The notes below the pieces were generated by a model that saw nothing but the letters and a program-made list of their open reading frames with translations, had not been told where the DNA came from and ran no database searches. From Multifurca ochricompacta (lineage: Eukaryota > Basidiomycota > Agaricomycetes > Russulales > Russulaceae), in contig WTXG01000364.1 of NCBI GenBank assembly GCA_022496185.1, positions 1 to 30,599 of the forward strand: a stretch of 30,599 bases of DNA, given 5' to 3'. The position numbers and the translations under genes are program-made. Shown one piece after another: positions 8,725-19,156 of the stretch. Positions within the stretch are counted from its first letter, which is position 1; each line of letters starts with the position of its first letter.

Positions 8725-9627
8725 AACTATGTGTGAACAAGGTTGAAGCTGTATTGAAAACTGGTGAAGCTGTCGTGCTACTGCAAGAGAGTGGTGAGGG
8801 ACTACAATGAACGAGAAAAATGCCTGCTTTTATAGCAGAGGACCAGTAGAAGACATAATAAAAGGAGACAGGGATGAATCACAACAACACGAGAATCCGA
8901 GTATAGCCTGAGAGCTTTGCAAAGGCAGCAACGTAAGGCGCCGAGTCAGAGACGACAAAAATGGTATTCCACACGGTATATAGTGACCGGGAGGGTGTCC
9001 TCTTCGCGACGAGGAAGCGCGAATTCCTGATAGTGCGATCACGTGAGTCAGAAAAACGCGTCGCGCGCGAGAAGAGACCAACTCATTGATATTGAAGACG
9101 GCGCCCGATGGCGCCCGAACTCTAGGCATCCATCATTCGGATATGCCCTGATGTTCGTTGTCATGTTCAGTAGGAATGACTAGCCGCTTGAGCTCGATCA
9201 GTGCATAGTTGGCGCGAGCACCTGCCTTCGAGTCAATAAGAGGCGAATTGGTCAGGAAGACGAAAGATGACTAGGCATGGGTAAGGTTTCACTCTCCTCG
9301 ATTGTTCCCCTCTATCAGAATAATCGGTCTTGTTAGACCCCTTGACCGAAGGCAAGACGGAGCAATTCACGGATAGGGCTTCGTGGCAGCACAGTTCGTA
9401 TACTGAGCATTCGAGGATGAACTCCTTTGAGTAGTCCCACAACGAGTTTCATTTCATGTCTAAACGGACGCCGTCTTTTACCAATGCAACAGGATGTTAT
9501 CTTCGAGGGGTTTCATTGCAATGAGAATCACTTTTGTTTTGTTATCGAAATAATGATTTCCCCTAACTAACCTCCGAGGGCGGTGAAAGCCGGAGTGCAG
9601 AACGGAGCCGAGCTGGCATACTCAAAT
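8725..9627. other. LysM promoter and AC40 3' flank, no gene seen
   Basis: About 0.9 kb between the LysM start and the AC40 stop. Features seen are the TATA-like box at 8827-8834, a TCACGTGA-type E-box at 9042-9049 and a short direct repeat (GGCGCCCG) around 9100-9117. Short open frames on the minus strand (for example 8830-9129) resemble nothing I know and lack coherent splice continuations. Confidence 0.5.
8827..8834 (-). promoter_or_regulatory. TATA box candidate of the LysM gene
   Basis: The minus strand reads TATAAAAG about 103 bp upstream of the ATG at 8724, in a good context for a regulated secreted-protein gene. Confidence 0.55.
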
Positions 9628-10972
9628 TCACGTATCTGTCATTTGTACATCCCCGTCAGAGTTCCCCTGAGCGCGAAGCATCTCGGTAGCACTCTTGAGC
9701 GCTGAAAGTTTTTCCCTCATCACTCGAATAGCTTCCAACGGAAGACGTTGCGGCTCGTACGGCCCCTCTGACTCGATATTAACTGCCAAGCCAGGGTCAA
9801 TACGTCAGCATGTTCATCCTCCATATGGTCGGAGAGAGGCTCACAGATGAAGTGATCCCGCACACGTGCGAGTTTAACATATTCCGCAAGATCTGGGTGG
9901 CGAAGCACCTCTCGACTCATGGTCTCACCGCGTACACCACGCTTATCAACAGAGACTTTTTTGGTACGCGGGTCCACTTTGATAACTCCAGGCGAGAAGC
10001 AATCCCGGAAGCGCGTCGCAAGGTGCGGTGGTACGGGATTTGCTTCGTCTAAAATGATGTGTGGTAATAATCGATAACTTGCTGTCGCTACAACAAAATT
10101 CCACCTTCAGCGGGGAAGGGAAGGAAAGGCTAAGGTGCGCGTACCGACAGGACTGAATTTGGCATGATCCTTGCCCACACCCTTGACTGCATGCATCTCC
10201 ATCTCAATTCCTTGGCCCGGACGAAGCTTGACGAGGACAGTCTCTGGAATTGTGGGTGCTGGTGGGCGTGCAGCGAAAACCTCTGACTGCTCGCCCTGAG
10301 AAACCCACTCAAGGTTCCCGGCAAGTACTTCCGAGTTGTTGTAAAGGACCGCGGGGTCTGTACTGTTCCTCGGCGCGACTGTATTGCGTGTACACTCGAC
10401 GTGAAGTTTGAAGACGATCGTATTTCGGTCTGTTGCCTGGTCACTAGAGCTCTCCTTCACCTCGAGCAGGGCAGGGTCTACATTCAAGGGAATCAAGCCG
10501 AGACGGTGCGAAAACACCTCATCCACCATGACAGAGGTATTGTTCCACACGTATACATATTCTATGGCAACCGTCGGGACCTGCGTTTATAAACTTAAGG
10601 ACACATCTGAACAGCTCGGAGATTACAGCGCTTGCCTCTGCAATAAGTATTCGTCGGAGTGCGTTTGCGATTGAGGCGTCAATGCCGACAAGATCGAACT
10701 CTATAGACCGGGTCGAGAGTTTTTGTATTTTAACTTGTAGTTTCTACACGCGTGGCCTAAGCTGAGTGAGATGGTTGAAATCACGAACAATTTTTACAGA
10801 CTTTCTTGAACTCTTTGAGATTCCACGAATAGTCCTCGTCAGGGTAATGACCAGGGAAGTCTGTGCTTGATACATTTGTGACACGCTCTTCCAGTAAACC
10901 TACATGCACTCTTGGGTTAAACGATGACTGCTCAGTAGTGGATGTAGATGTCGAAGCCTGTGCCATAATCAT
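9628..10972 (-). CDS. RPC40: RNA polymerases I and III subunit AC40 (RPAC1/POLR1C)
   Basis: Five exons: 10802-10972, 10636-10743, 10145-10580, 9845-10087, 9628-9782. They give 370 aa. Core blocks are SIEFDLVGIDASIANALRRI, IAEVPTVAIEYVYVWNNTS, DEVFSHRLGLIPLNVDPALL, KLRPGQGIEMEMHAVKGVGK, HAKFSPVATASYRLLPHIIL and VIKVDPRTKKVSV. These define the alpha-like subunit that pairs with AC19 to seed assembly of RNA polymerase I and III in the nucleus. The N-terminal part (EERVTNVSSTDFPGHYPDED and YSWNLKEFKK) is also typical of AC40. ATG codons at 10972 and 10966 are both possible starts; they differ by two residues. The second intron has a GC donor. An alternative GT nine bases downstream would add Ala-Ser-Ala inside the conserved IAEVPT motif and is less likely. 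The gene is divergent from the agmatinase-like gene. Confidence 0.95.
10581..10635 (-). other. GC-AG intron 2 of the AC40 gene
   Basis: Donor GCAAGC after GAG; acceptor AACGCAG. The join gives ILIAE-VPTVAIEYV. A GT donor nine bases later would be in frame but would insert three residues in an invariant stretch, so either GC splicing or alternative splicing is possible. Confidence 0.7.
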
Positions 10973-11105
10973 CAATTAACAATTGACAATGGTTGACTCG
11001 GATTACATATTCGGCCATCATTTTCTCCCCTCCCACCCCTCCCGCCGTTTGTAAGTATTCTCACCGCTTTTACTCTTTCTCAGCCTGCCCCATCATCATA
11101 TCGCA
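10973..11105. promoter_or_regulatory. Compact divergent promoter, AC40 / agmatinase-like
   Basis: Only 133 bp separate the two ATG codons. A pyrimidine-rich tract on the plus strand (about 11023-11046) precedes the agmatinase-like start. No clear TATA box is seen on either side, consistent with a shared promoter of TATA-less type. Confidence 0.6.
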
Positions 11106-12766
11106 ATGAATTTATCGTTTTCAAATGCTCTACTTCTCGTACTGCAAGCTCTACGTGCTGAAGCGCATATACAGTCTGTATTCAGCAACCCTCCGAGCGA
11201 TACATCCCTGCGCGATTCGTCCAAAACCTGGAGCGAGAAGTATGGCGCGCAAGGAGACCTTGTATACACGGGACCCCTTGCATTTTCGCATCTCCCATAT
11301 GCCCGTTGCCTCGAAGATGCATCGCCCGCATTCGATGTTGCGATTCTTGGGATGCCATTTGACACCGCTGTAACCTACCGACCTGGCGCCCGCTTTGGGC
11401 CTTCTGGTATTCGAGTTGGTAGCCGTCGCATTCATGGCCAACGTGCGTGGTCTATATCCTGGGGACTAGACCCGTATCAGCAGGGATTGAAAATCGTTGA
11501 TTGCGGGGATGTAAGCTGTCGTTCTTCCGGTCTACTACCCGTTGAACACAATCATCGCTCTTTAACCCAAGGTTCCGATCAACCCATTTGACAACGCACT
11601 AGCACTTGACCAGATGGAAGTCGCGTATTCCACGCTCCTACAGCGAGATGTGGCTTTCACAAGTCTCGAGGACATGCCGATCAGCTCCACACGTCCACTT
11701 GCAAAGGACAACAAGGAACACCCAAAGATTGTCACGTACGCTCGCCCCTCTGCCCGCCCACCCTTGGTTCCGTTCTTATCGCTGCAATAGCCTCGGCGGG
11801 GATCACACCATTGTCCTCCCCATCCTTCGTTCGCTGAACCAAGTCTACGGGCCTATCTCAGTCATCCACTTTGACGCCCATCTCGATACGTGGGCGCCAT
11901 CGGATGCCCATTCATACACTGCACAATCCCGCATCACTCATGGTAGCTTCTTCTACATCGCGCGGGAAGAAGGGCTCTTGTCGAATACGAGCGTGCACGC
12001 TGGCATCCGGTGCAAGATGATCGTGCGTCTAAATCTGGCTGCTGCGAGCGCATTTTGCGTTTATGCGTAACCAATAAACACCAGAGCGAAGCTGATCTAA
12101 CCACGGATGAAGAAGCCGTCGGATTCAAGATCATCTCGACAGATGACATTGACGATATCGGTATCAACGAAGTGATCCGACGTATTCGCGCGCGTATCGG
12201 GGACAGCCCTGTGTACCTTAGGTGAGAACCGGCGACCCTCTTCTTTTTATCCTGCGGATAGCTGCTGACAGCTAGTTCTTTTCTATATTTAGTCTCGACA
12301 TTGACGTTATCGGTAAGTATCGTTAGTCTTGTAACGAGCACAGAACTTGGATGTTTTTGTTTGTAGACCCAGGCTTGGCACCAGCCAGTGAGTATAGATA
12401 TTACGCAACTCGAGTCGCGCCCCCTAAATTGAGTTCACCTCTTTTTTTTTTCTTTCCTACCTCCACAGCTGGAACACCAGAGACGGGCGGCTGGACGACG
12501 CGTGAAGTTAAACGAATCATCCGTGGCCTTGCAGGCCTCAACTTTGTGTACGTTCGATGTCAGCAGCGGTGCATGCTCTCTCGCCCGAAACTCACTTTAC
12601 TCCCCTCAGCGGCGCGGATGTTGTCGAAGTCGCACCCGCATATGACCACGCGGATATTACGAGCATTGCTGCCGCCGACATCGTGCATGACTTTCTTTCG
12701 CTCTTCGTCTCCGCTGAGCCCCCGAAGCCGCGAGACAAGCGCAGGCCATGGACCGACGACCTCTAG
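11106..12766 (+). CDS. Agmatinase/arginase-family ureohydrolase, predicted secreted
   Basis: Eight exons: 11106-11510, 11572-11735, 11791-12022, 12085-12221, 12293-12312, 12367-12387, 12469-12547, 12610-12766. They give 404 aa. All Mn-binding motifs are present: GGDHT (His195), DAHLD (Asp218, His220, Asp222) and SLDIDVIDPG (Asp315, Asp317). Further blocks are GMPFDTAVTYRPGARFGPSG, GTPETGGWTTREVKRIIRGL and VEVAPAYDHADITS. The family hydrolyses agmatine, arginine or related guanidino compounds to urea and an amine. The N-terminus (MNLSFSNALLLVLQALRAEA) looks like a signal peptide, so the enzyme probably enters the secretory route. Two exons are only 20 and 21 nt. Length is slightly above bacterial agmatinases because of the N-terminal leader. 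Substrate is inferred only from family similarity. Confidence 0.93.
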
Positions 12767-13030
12767 ACATCGTGTTGTGCTGTAAAGGGGGCAAGAGGTT
12801 TAGAAACAAGGCGATTTTTGGCGGGTATTGTACGAGACTTCATTCATGGATCTACAGCAGTTCAACCCAATAAGGCCAAACTAGTCATACCAGTACACCA
12901 CATCTTATGTACTAACTCGCAGCAACTGGCGGATAACATTGGCGTAGAAACAAGAATAAATAAAAAAATGGTCCGTGGGAGATGTGAACAAAAACAAAGA
13001 CAGACAACCCAACCAGCAGAGCTTGCCTAA
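12767..13030. other. Convergent 3' spacer with AATAAA-like signals
   Basis: Spacer between the agmatinase-like stop and the PalI-like stop. The AATAAATAAA stretch at 12954-12963 could serve as a poly(A) signal for the plus-strand gene. Nothing else was recognised. Confidence 0.5.
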
Positions 13031-14844
13031 CTATCGCTTGCCAGATACTACAGCTCTATGGCTTACCCCCGGTCCAATCCCGTCATCATACATTGGCGGA
13101 CTATCGTCGTACTGGACAGGACTCTGCGCCCTCGCGACCGCATGTACTCGGGGTCCACGGGGGCTCGTTGGGCTTTCCAGTCCTGAGTACGCGCTGCCCG
13201 CGCTTGGGGTGATAGGTTCACCACCCGGGTATGGCAGGAAGCTTCCTGATCCAGCACTCGACTGAGACTCGTGCAGGGCAGGCACGGTGCTACCGCCGTA
13301 GCCACCCCCACCGAGTGTATATGAACGAGACGGTGGCATCGAAGCCTGGGCGTGTGGGGTGTAATATGACGTAACTGGCTCTGGCACCGAAGATGTGTAA
13401 GATTGTGAGTGTGCCAAAGGCTGAGGAGGAGGGGAGATGTGCCCGGTGGCATAGTTGCTTGGGTCGAATGGGGGTTCCGCTTGTGGAATGGTATACGACT
13501 GGAAGGGGTCAGCACCGGAGTTGCGCGGTGCATTTTGTGCAGGCGGCACGTTGTCTGAGACAAAATCGATTAATTCATCCTCAAGGAAGCCGGACAGGAG
13601 AAGACCTACATGGTGAGAATGTATCGCTGTTACCATATTGCCCGTGTCCATACCCAGTGTTACTGGTGTATTGTTCGTGTCCATATCTTGTACTCGTTTG
13701 GCTCGGGTATTGCTCGTGTCGACTATCGACATTAAGGTATCCGCTCTGAACAGCAGGGCTCGTCGTTATGGCTGTGGCGCCAGCATAGCCAGATGGCGCG
13801 TAGCCCGATGTTTGTTGAGAATGTGCATAGCCAGTTTGCTGCGTACGTTCAGAAGACGTCGTTGGTTGCCTCCTGGGCGGGTAAGCATTGTTTCCAGTTG
13901 GATTGTAATATTCATCGACTGCGCGTGTTCCGACTGGCGCAGCGGCATACTGCGCGTCGCGGTATGAAAGGTGTGGCTGTGTATCATGCTCGGCGTCTGC
14001 AGTGAGAGGCTGCGTCGGATCATACTCCGGGAACGAAGGCAAACCAAGTTCGCCCTGCTTTTGCCGAGCCTTACGGTCAGCTTCGGCCTTGACCGCGTCG
14101 AGACGCATTTGGTCTTCATACGTCGGTCCAGTCGATTGGGCCGGGACCCACCTGCCCGCCTCAGAAGGCGCCATGTCGCGGGGGCGACGGCGAACACAGC
14201 AGCGTCCAAGGCCATAGAAACATCCGGAAAAGAATAGGAGAAGCCAAGCAGCGAGGGTAAGCCAGATCGCGTTTCCCATGGTTGCGCTACCACCCTTGAC
14301 AGAGTTAAGGCGGGACTTTGCTAAAAAGAAGAAGGCGAGATCGAAGATGAAGGCAAGGAGGGTGATGGCCGCGCCAACCCCGGAAATGCACGTAGAGAAG
14401 CAAGACATGGAAAATTCCCGGACGTGGGCAAGGAGGCCGAAAACCGAGGAAATGGCAGCCAAGACGAGGGCAACGATGTGTAGGACGAGGGCGTAGGTGA
14501 TCCATTTGACGATGACCTCAGGAATGTGAACCTTAGTGCGGTTTCCGACGAGCTTGTCAATTTCTATGGATGAGAGGTCAATCAAGTCGACAATGGAACA
14601 GAAACAGGAGGTGATGGCCCGCACCGAGTTGGTAGCCTATAGAGGGCTTGGAACAAGTAGTTCCATTGCTCAGCTCGAGACAATACCCGAGGACTCCAAA
14701 AGTGATGGTACCATCGATTCCTTCTACCGCAAGAGAAGCTTTGAGGAAGAACACCGACTTGAACCATGGGACGGAGAAGGAGACGACGGCGAGAAGGATG
14801 GTAGCAGTCAAGGTTACGAGAAACCCTGGGGTTGCGGGTCTCAT
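13031..14844 (-). CDS. palI: PalI/Rim9-like pH-response membrane protein (SUR7 superfamily)
   Basis: Three exons: 14625-14844, 13634-14563, 13031-13554. They give 557 aa. The N-terminal 190 residues are a four-helix SUR7/PalI module. Helix 1 is near residues 8-28. An extracytosolic loop with a Cys pair (YCLELSNGTTC) follows. Helix 2 covers about 95-117 (LVLHIVALVLAAISSVFGLL), helix 3 about 123-150 (STCISGVGAAITLLAFIFDL) and helix 4 about 166-187 (WLTLAAWLLLFFSGCFYGL). A basic RRRPRD follows helix 4. The remaining 370 residues are a cytosolic low-complexity tail rich in Tyr, Gln, Ser, Pro and Gly, with YGHEQY-type repeats and SPP/PPMYDD motifs near the end. This layout is that of fungal PalI/Rim9, which helps the PalH/Rim21 ambient-pH sensor at the plasma membrane. 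Fine function is inferred. Confidence 0.88.
13635..13735. repeat. Imperfect minisatellite in the PalI-like tail
   Basis: On the minus strand, units beginning with GGACACG[AG][AG]CAATA recur about every 36-39 bp, encoding HEQYPS, YGHEQYTS and YGHGQYGN. The array runs to within one or two bases of the second intron donor (GTAACA, 13633). Confidence 0.6.
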
Positions 14845-14992
14845 AGGAGATGATTAAAAAGTGGAGTGGTGATCGTGAAGGATGAAGATAGAATAGAAAA
14901 AAGAAAACAGAACAGAGTAGAGTACACTGGCTGAGATGAGAAAATCTGGTGCGACTATCGTGGGAAGAATGTATGATCGTTGGTCGTTAAGG
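14845..14992. other. PalI promoter / GNAT 3' flank
   Basis: Short spacer between the PalI-like start and the stop of the GNAT gene, both minus strand. It has an A-rich stretch at about 14886-14912. No coding sequence was seen. Confidence 0.5.
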
Positions 14993-15815
14993 TTAACTCT
15001 GCCATTCTAATAAATGAAGAGTTCGTAACTCTTCTGGGAATTCACCCTTGGCCATCACGTGCATACAATCCCTTACCGTCTTCCAAAGTACAAACCCATT
15101 CTTCTCAAATACTCGTATACTCCCTCCGTTTCCCTCAAACACAGACGATCTCACACAACGAATTTTCATTCGCGGTATCCACCACGCTTTCATGAGCGTA
15201 CCTATAACCGCTGTCATGATTCCTTTCCCTTGATGGGATGGCCTAAGGTAGTCTGAAAATACTTTCTTCAGTCAAACCTTGCCCTTGCTTGAGCAGACAA
15301 AGTTTCTACGTACCTCCAATGGTCCAGATAATATTGAGGTCTCCCACTGGTCTCGCATTATTCTCCTGTACGACTCTTGCGTGCTCTTCGGCATCGATAA
15401 CATCTTCGTATCTATGACGGTCAATACCGCAGTCGCCGAGAAACGTGTACGATCCATCCGCGTTTTCTTCTAAAATCGACCGGACCGGACATTTCCCTAC
15501 AATTTTGAGAGGGCCATTGGGATATTCAACATTGGCTTGTTTCAGCTCGGTCCAAACAGCGTCTGCTTCGGCTTTGGTCTGAGAGAGCCATGATGTAGCA
15601 TGCTCCATGAAGTACGGGAATGGGGGACTTGAAACCCAGCGATATACGCGTGGGTCGTTCATTATTTCGCATATATGAGGTGCGTCTTGCAGGCGGGGAG
15701 CTGTGATGATGATATTTTCATGGGGCGCAGGGAGGCGGAGGTACGGTTCACCCGTACGCTCATTGATTAAGAAAGGACCAAATTGCAGACTTTGAGCTGG
15801 TGCGTCTGACAACAT
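14993..15815 (-). CDS. GNAT-family N-acetyltransferase
   Basis: Two exons: 15314-15815 and 14993-15252. They give 253 aa. The GNAT core reads NIIITAPRLQDAPHICEIMN (strand 1-helix 1), FLGDCGIDRH (strand 4), then YLRPSHQGKGIMTAVIGTLM, where QGKGIM is the acetyl-CoA pyrophosphate-binding loop. FEGNGGSIRVFEKNGF is the conserved final helix segment. The same architecture belongs to a large family of RimJ/RimL-like acetyltransferases in mushrooms; substrate is unknown. An alternative start exists: ATGGCGGCCA at 15889-15898 followed by GTGAGT and an acceptor TTGTCAG ending at 15800. That would replace MLSD by MAAN. Confidence 0.87.
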
Positions 15816-15916
15816 GGTATGGTAGAAGTCAGTTAAAGGTCAACCATCCATCTACATCCATCCCTCAAGTTTGTGACTCACTGGACTCACTGGCCGCCAT
15901 AGTCATAGGTGTAGGT

Positions 15917-15963
15917 GATGATTGATTTTGATTGATTTGATATTGATTTTGATTTGATTTTGA
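15917..15963. repeat. GATTGA / GATTTT simple repeat
   Basis: A degenerate array of GATTGATTTT-like units in the promoter between the GNAT and EF2 genes. Confidence 0.75.
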
Positions 15964-16144
15964 CTCGTCTCGTGCCTCGTGTCTGCTTTGGGTGGTGTTC
16001 GGGAGCGAATTTCATCACGTGATTGAATATTAACCTACCCTAAATAGAGACCATCTTCACGCCAATCGATAAAACAACAAAATCTTTTCGCGTTCTCTCT
16101 CCCATCATCGAGGCAGGTTCCTGTCCTCTTTCTTGTGAGGACTT

Positions 16145-16152
16145 GTATATAA
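16145..16152 (+). promoter_or_regulatory. TATA box candidate of the EF2 gene
   Basis: GTATATAAA lies about 40 bp upstream of the ATG at 16192, which implies a very short 5' leader. This suits a strongly expressed housekeeping gene. Confidence 0.5.
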
Positions 16153-16191
16153 ACCATTGTTTACATCTTGCTCTTTTAAACTCAAGTCATC

Positions 16192-19156
16192 ATGGTGTAG
16201 GTTTCCGTTTCCTGCATTATTTGACCGTTATCAGTTTGCTCACTATTCATCTATTCATCGTAACGCATTCATGCAGTAACTTCACCGTCGGTTCGTATCA
16301 TTCTCTGCCGCGGAGTCAATCTATCATCTCTGACGAGCTCGTCATTTTCTTAGATCAGATTCGGGCTCTCATGGATAAGCCCACAAATATCCGTAACATG
16401 AGTGTCATCGCCCATGGTGCTTTGTTTGTCTCTCCCCGTTGCTAGTTAAATTCACACCTACGCTTTTTTCTAGTCGACCACGGAAAGTCCACTCTCACCG
16501 ATTCACTCGTCTCTAAAGCTGGTATCATTGCTGGCGCCAAGGCTGGTGAGACACGATATACAGACACAAGAGATGACGAAAAGGAGAGAGGTATCACCAT
16601 CAAGTCTACAGCAATATCAATGTATTTCGAGATCGACAAGGAGGAACTTGGCTCCATCAAACAAAAAACTGACGGTGCGATCTATCTCATTCAGTATTTT
16701 CTCATCTTGGGTCCTGACGTCGCCCATCTTATCGACACCCCCAGGCCATGAGTTCTTGATCAATCTTATCGATTCTCCTGGACACGTCGACTTCTCATCA
16801 GAAGTCACTGCTGCCCTTCGTGTGACGGACGGTGCCCTTGTCGTCGTGGACTGCGTTGAGGGTGTCTGTGTGCAAACCGAAACCGTCCTCCGCCAAGCTA
16901 TCGGCGAGCGTATCAAACCCGTCGTTATCATCAACAAGGTGGATCGTGCCCTTCTGGAGCTCCAAGTGTCCAAAGAAGACCTCTACCAGTCCTTCCTCCG
17001 TACAATTGAGTCGGTGAACGTTATCGTCTCTACCTACCGTGACGAAGCCCTGGGTGATGTCCAAGTTTACCCCGACAAAGGTACTGTCGCCTTTGGCTCA
17101 GGTCTCCACGGCTGGGGCTTCACTCTTCGCCAATTCGCCTCCCGCTACGCCAAGAAGTTTGGCGTCGATAAAGATAAAATGATGGCTAAGCTATGGGGTG
17201 ACAACTTCTTCAACCCGGCAACAAAGAAGTGGTCAACAAAGTCCACCGACGCAGATGGCAAGTCTCTTGAACGTGCCTTCAATCAGTTCGTTCTCGACCC
17301 GATCTTCAAGATTTTCGAATCTGTTATGAACTTCCAAAAAGACAAGATCGGCCCAATGCTTGACAAGCTCGACATCAAACTTGCCCAAGACGAGCGTGAG
17401 CTCGAAGGGAAGGCCCTTCTCAAAGTCATAATGCGCAAGTTCCTCCCTGCTGGTGACTCACTCTTGGAGATGATTGTTATCAATCTCCCTTCTCCTGCTA
17501 CCGCTCAGCGTTACCGCGTCGAGACTCTCTATGAGGGACCTATGGACGACGAGTCTGCGATCGGTATTCGGGATTGCGACCCCAAGGGCCCACTCGTGCT
17601 TTACGTCTCCAAAATGGTGCCGACATCTGATAAGGGTCGCTTTTACGCCTTTGGCCGTGTCTTCTCTGGTACCGTACGGTCAGGCCCGAAGATTCGCATC
17701 CAGGGTCCGAATTACATTCCCGGGAAGAAAGAAGACCTATTCGTCAAGTCAGTACAACGCACTGTGTTGATGATGGGCCGCTACGTCGAACCAATCGAGG
17801 ACTGCCCCGCCGGTAATATCATCGGTCTCGTCGGCATTGACCAATTTTTGCTCAAAACTGGCACGCTTACGACGTCCGAAACTGCTCACAATATGAAGGT
17901 CATGAAGTTCTCCGTGTCCCCGGTCGTGCAGGTCGCAGTCGAGGTCAAGAATGCTTCCGACCTCCCGAAACTTGTAGAAGGTCTTAAGCGATTGTCAAAA
18001 TCTGACCCATGCGTGCAGGCATGGATTTCAGAAACTGGTGAGCACATCGTTGCCGGAGCTGGCGAGCTGCATTTGGAGATCTGCTTGAAGGTGGGTACTC
18101 TTTCTTTGGGATTGATGCTTCCTATTCAAATCAGTATCATGTGAACCAGGACCTTCAAGAGGATCATGCTGGTGTGCCGCTCAAAATCTCAGATCCCGTC
18201 GTCGGTTACCGTGAGACAGTAAAAGCCGAGTCGTCCATTGTTGCGCTCTCAAAGTCACAAAATAAGCATAATCGACTGTATGCCAAGGCACTACCGCTTG
18301 AAGAAGAACTCACGCTTGCAATTGAGAATGGCAAGGTCTCCGCCCGTGACGATTTCAAACTGCGTGCTCGTGTGCTTGCAGACGATTACTCGTGGGATGT
18401 TACTGATGCGCGCAAGATCTGGTGCTTCGGCCCCGACACCACCGGCCCTAACTTACTCGTTGATGTGACAAAGGGTGTGCAGTACTTGAACGAGATCAAG
18501 GATTCTTGCATTGCTGCATTCCAGTGGGCGACCAAGGAGGGTGTTTGTGCCGAGGAAACCATGCGTGGCGTGCGGGTAAACGTCCTTGATGTTACGGTTC
18601 GTTCTACTTTTGTTGCTGTTGTGGCCTTTTGTTGATTGTCTGTCCTTAGTTACATGCTGACGCTATCCACCGTGGTGGAGGGCAAATCATCCCGACATGT
18701 CGCCGTGTGACATATGCAGCATGTTTGCTCGCCACGCCCGGTATTCAGGAGCCCGTGTTCCTTGTCGAGATCCAATGCCCAGAGAACGCCATTGGTGGTA
18801 TCTACTCGGTATTAAACAAGCGGCGAGGGCAGGTGTTCTCCGAGGAGCAGCGTGTCGGTACGCCGATATTCGCCGTGAAGGCCTACCTTCCTGTCATGGA
18901 ATCGTTTGGCTTCAACGGTGATCTCCGCCAAGCAACTGGTGGACAGGCATTCCCCCAGTCTGTGTTCGACCACTGGGAAATCATGAACGGTTCGCCGCTC
19001 GACAAGGGCAGCAAGCTCGAGGAGATGGTGAAGGGTATCCGTACCCGCAAAGGTCTCAAGGTACAGCCATCCGTATGAATTTATCAGTTAGGTGCTGACC
19101 GCTTTCATTTGTAGCCCGATATTCCCCCCCTCGACACGTACTATGATAAGTTGTGA
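16192..19156 (+). CDS. EF2: Translation elongation factor 2 (EF-2)
   Basis: Eight exons: 16192-16196, 16277-16290, 16354-16416, 16474-16674, 16745-18090, 18150-18596, 18650-19060, 19115-19156. They give exactly 842 aa, the standard eukaryotic EF-2 length. GTPase motifs: AHVDHGKST (P-loop, residues 26-34), [11 protein letters not shown] (switch I), DSPGHVDF (G3) and NKVD (G4). Domain IV has [16 protein letters not shown] with the diphthamide-modified His at position 699, identical to the yeast numbering. The C-terminus is [10 protein letters not shown]. The protein drives GTP-dependent ribosome translocation in the cytosol. The first coding exon has only 5 nt (ATGGT) and the second 14 nt; both are needed to give [16 protein letters not shown]. 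All introns are GT-AG and 53-80 bp. Confidence 0.98.

Larger units (their letters stand above)
15816..16191. other. Divergent promoter region GNAT / EF2
   Basis: It contains the possible upstream GNAT start exon (15889-15898), a GATTGA/GATTTT repeat (15917-15963), a TCACGTGA palindrome (16015-16022) typical of bHLH or Cbf1-like sites, and a TATA-like box close to the EF2 start. No other gene was seen. Confidence 0.6.

Noticed and set aside
8830..9129. 99-codon minus-strand open frame upstream of the LysM gene
   Set aside because: Overlaps the LysM TATA region, low-complexity composition, no family resemblance.
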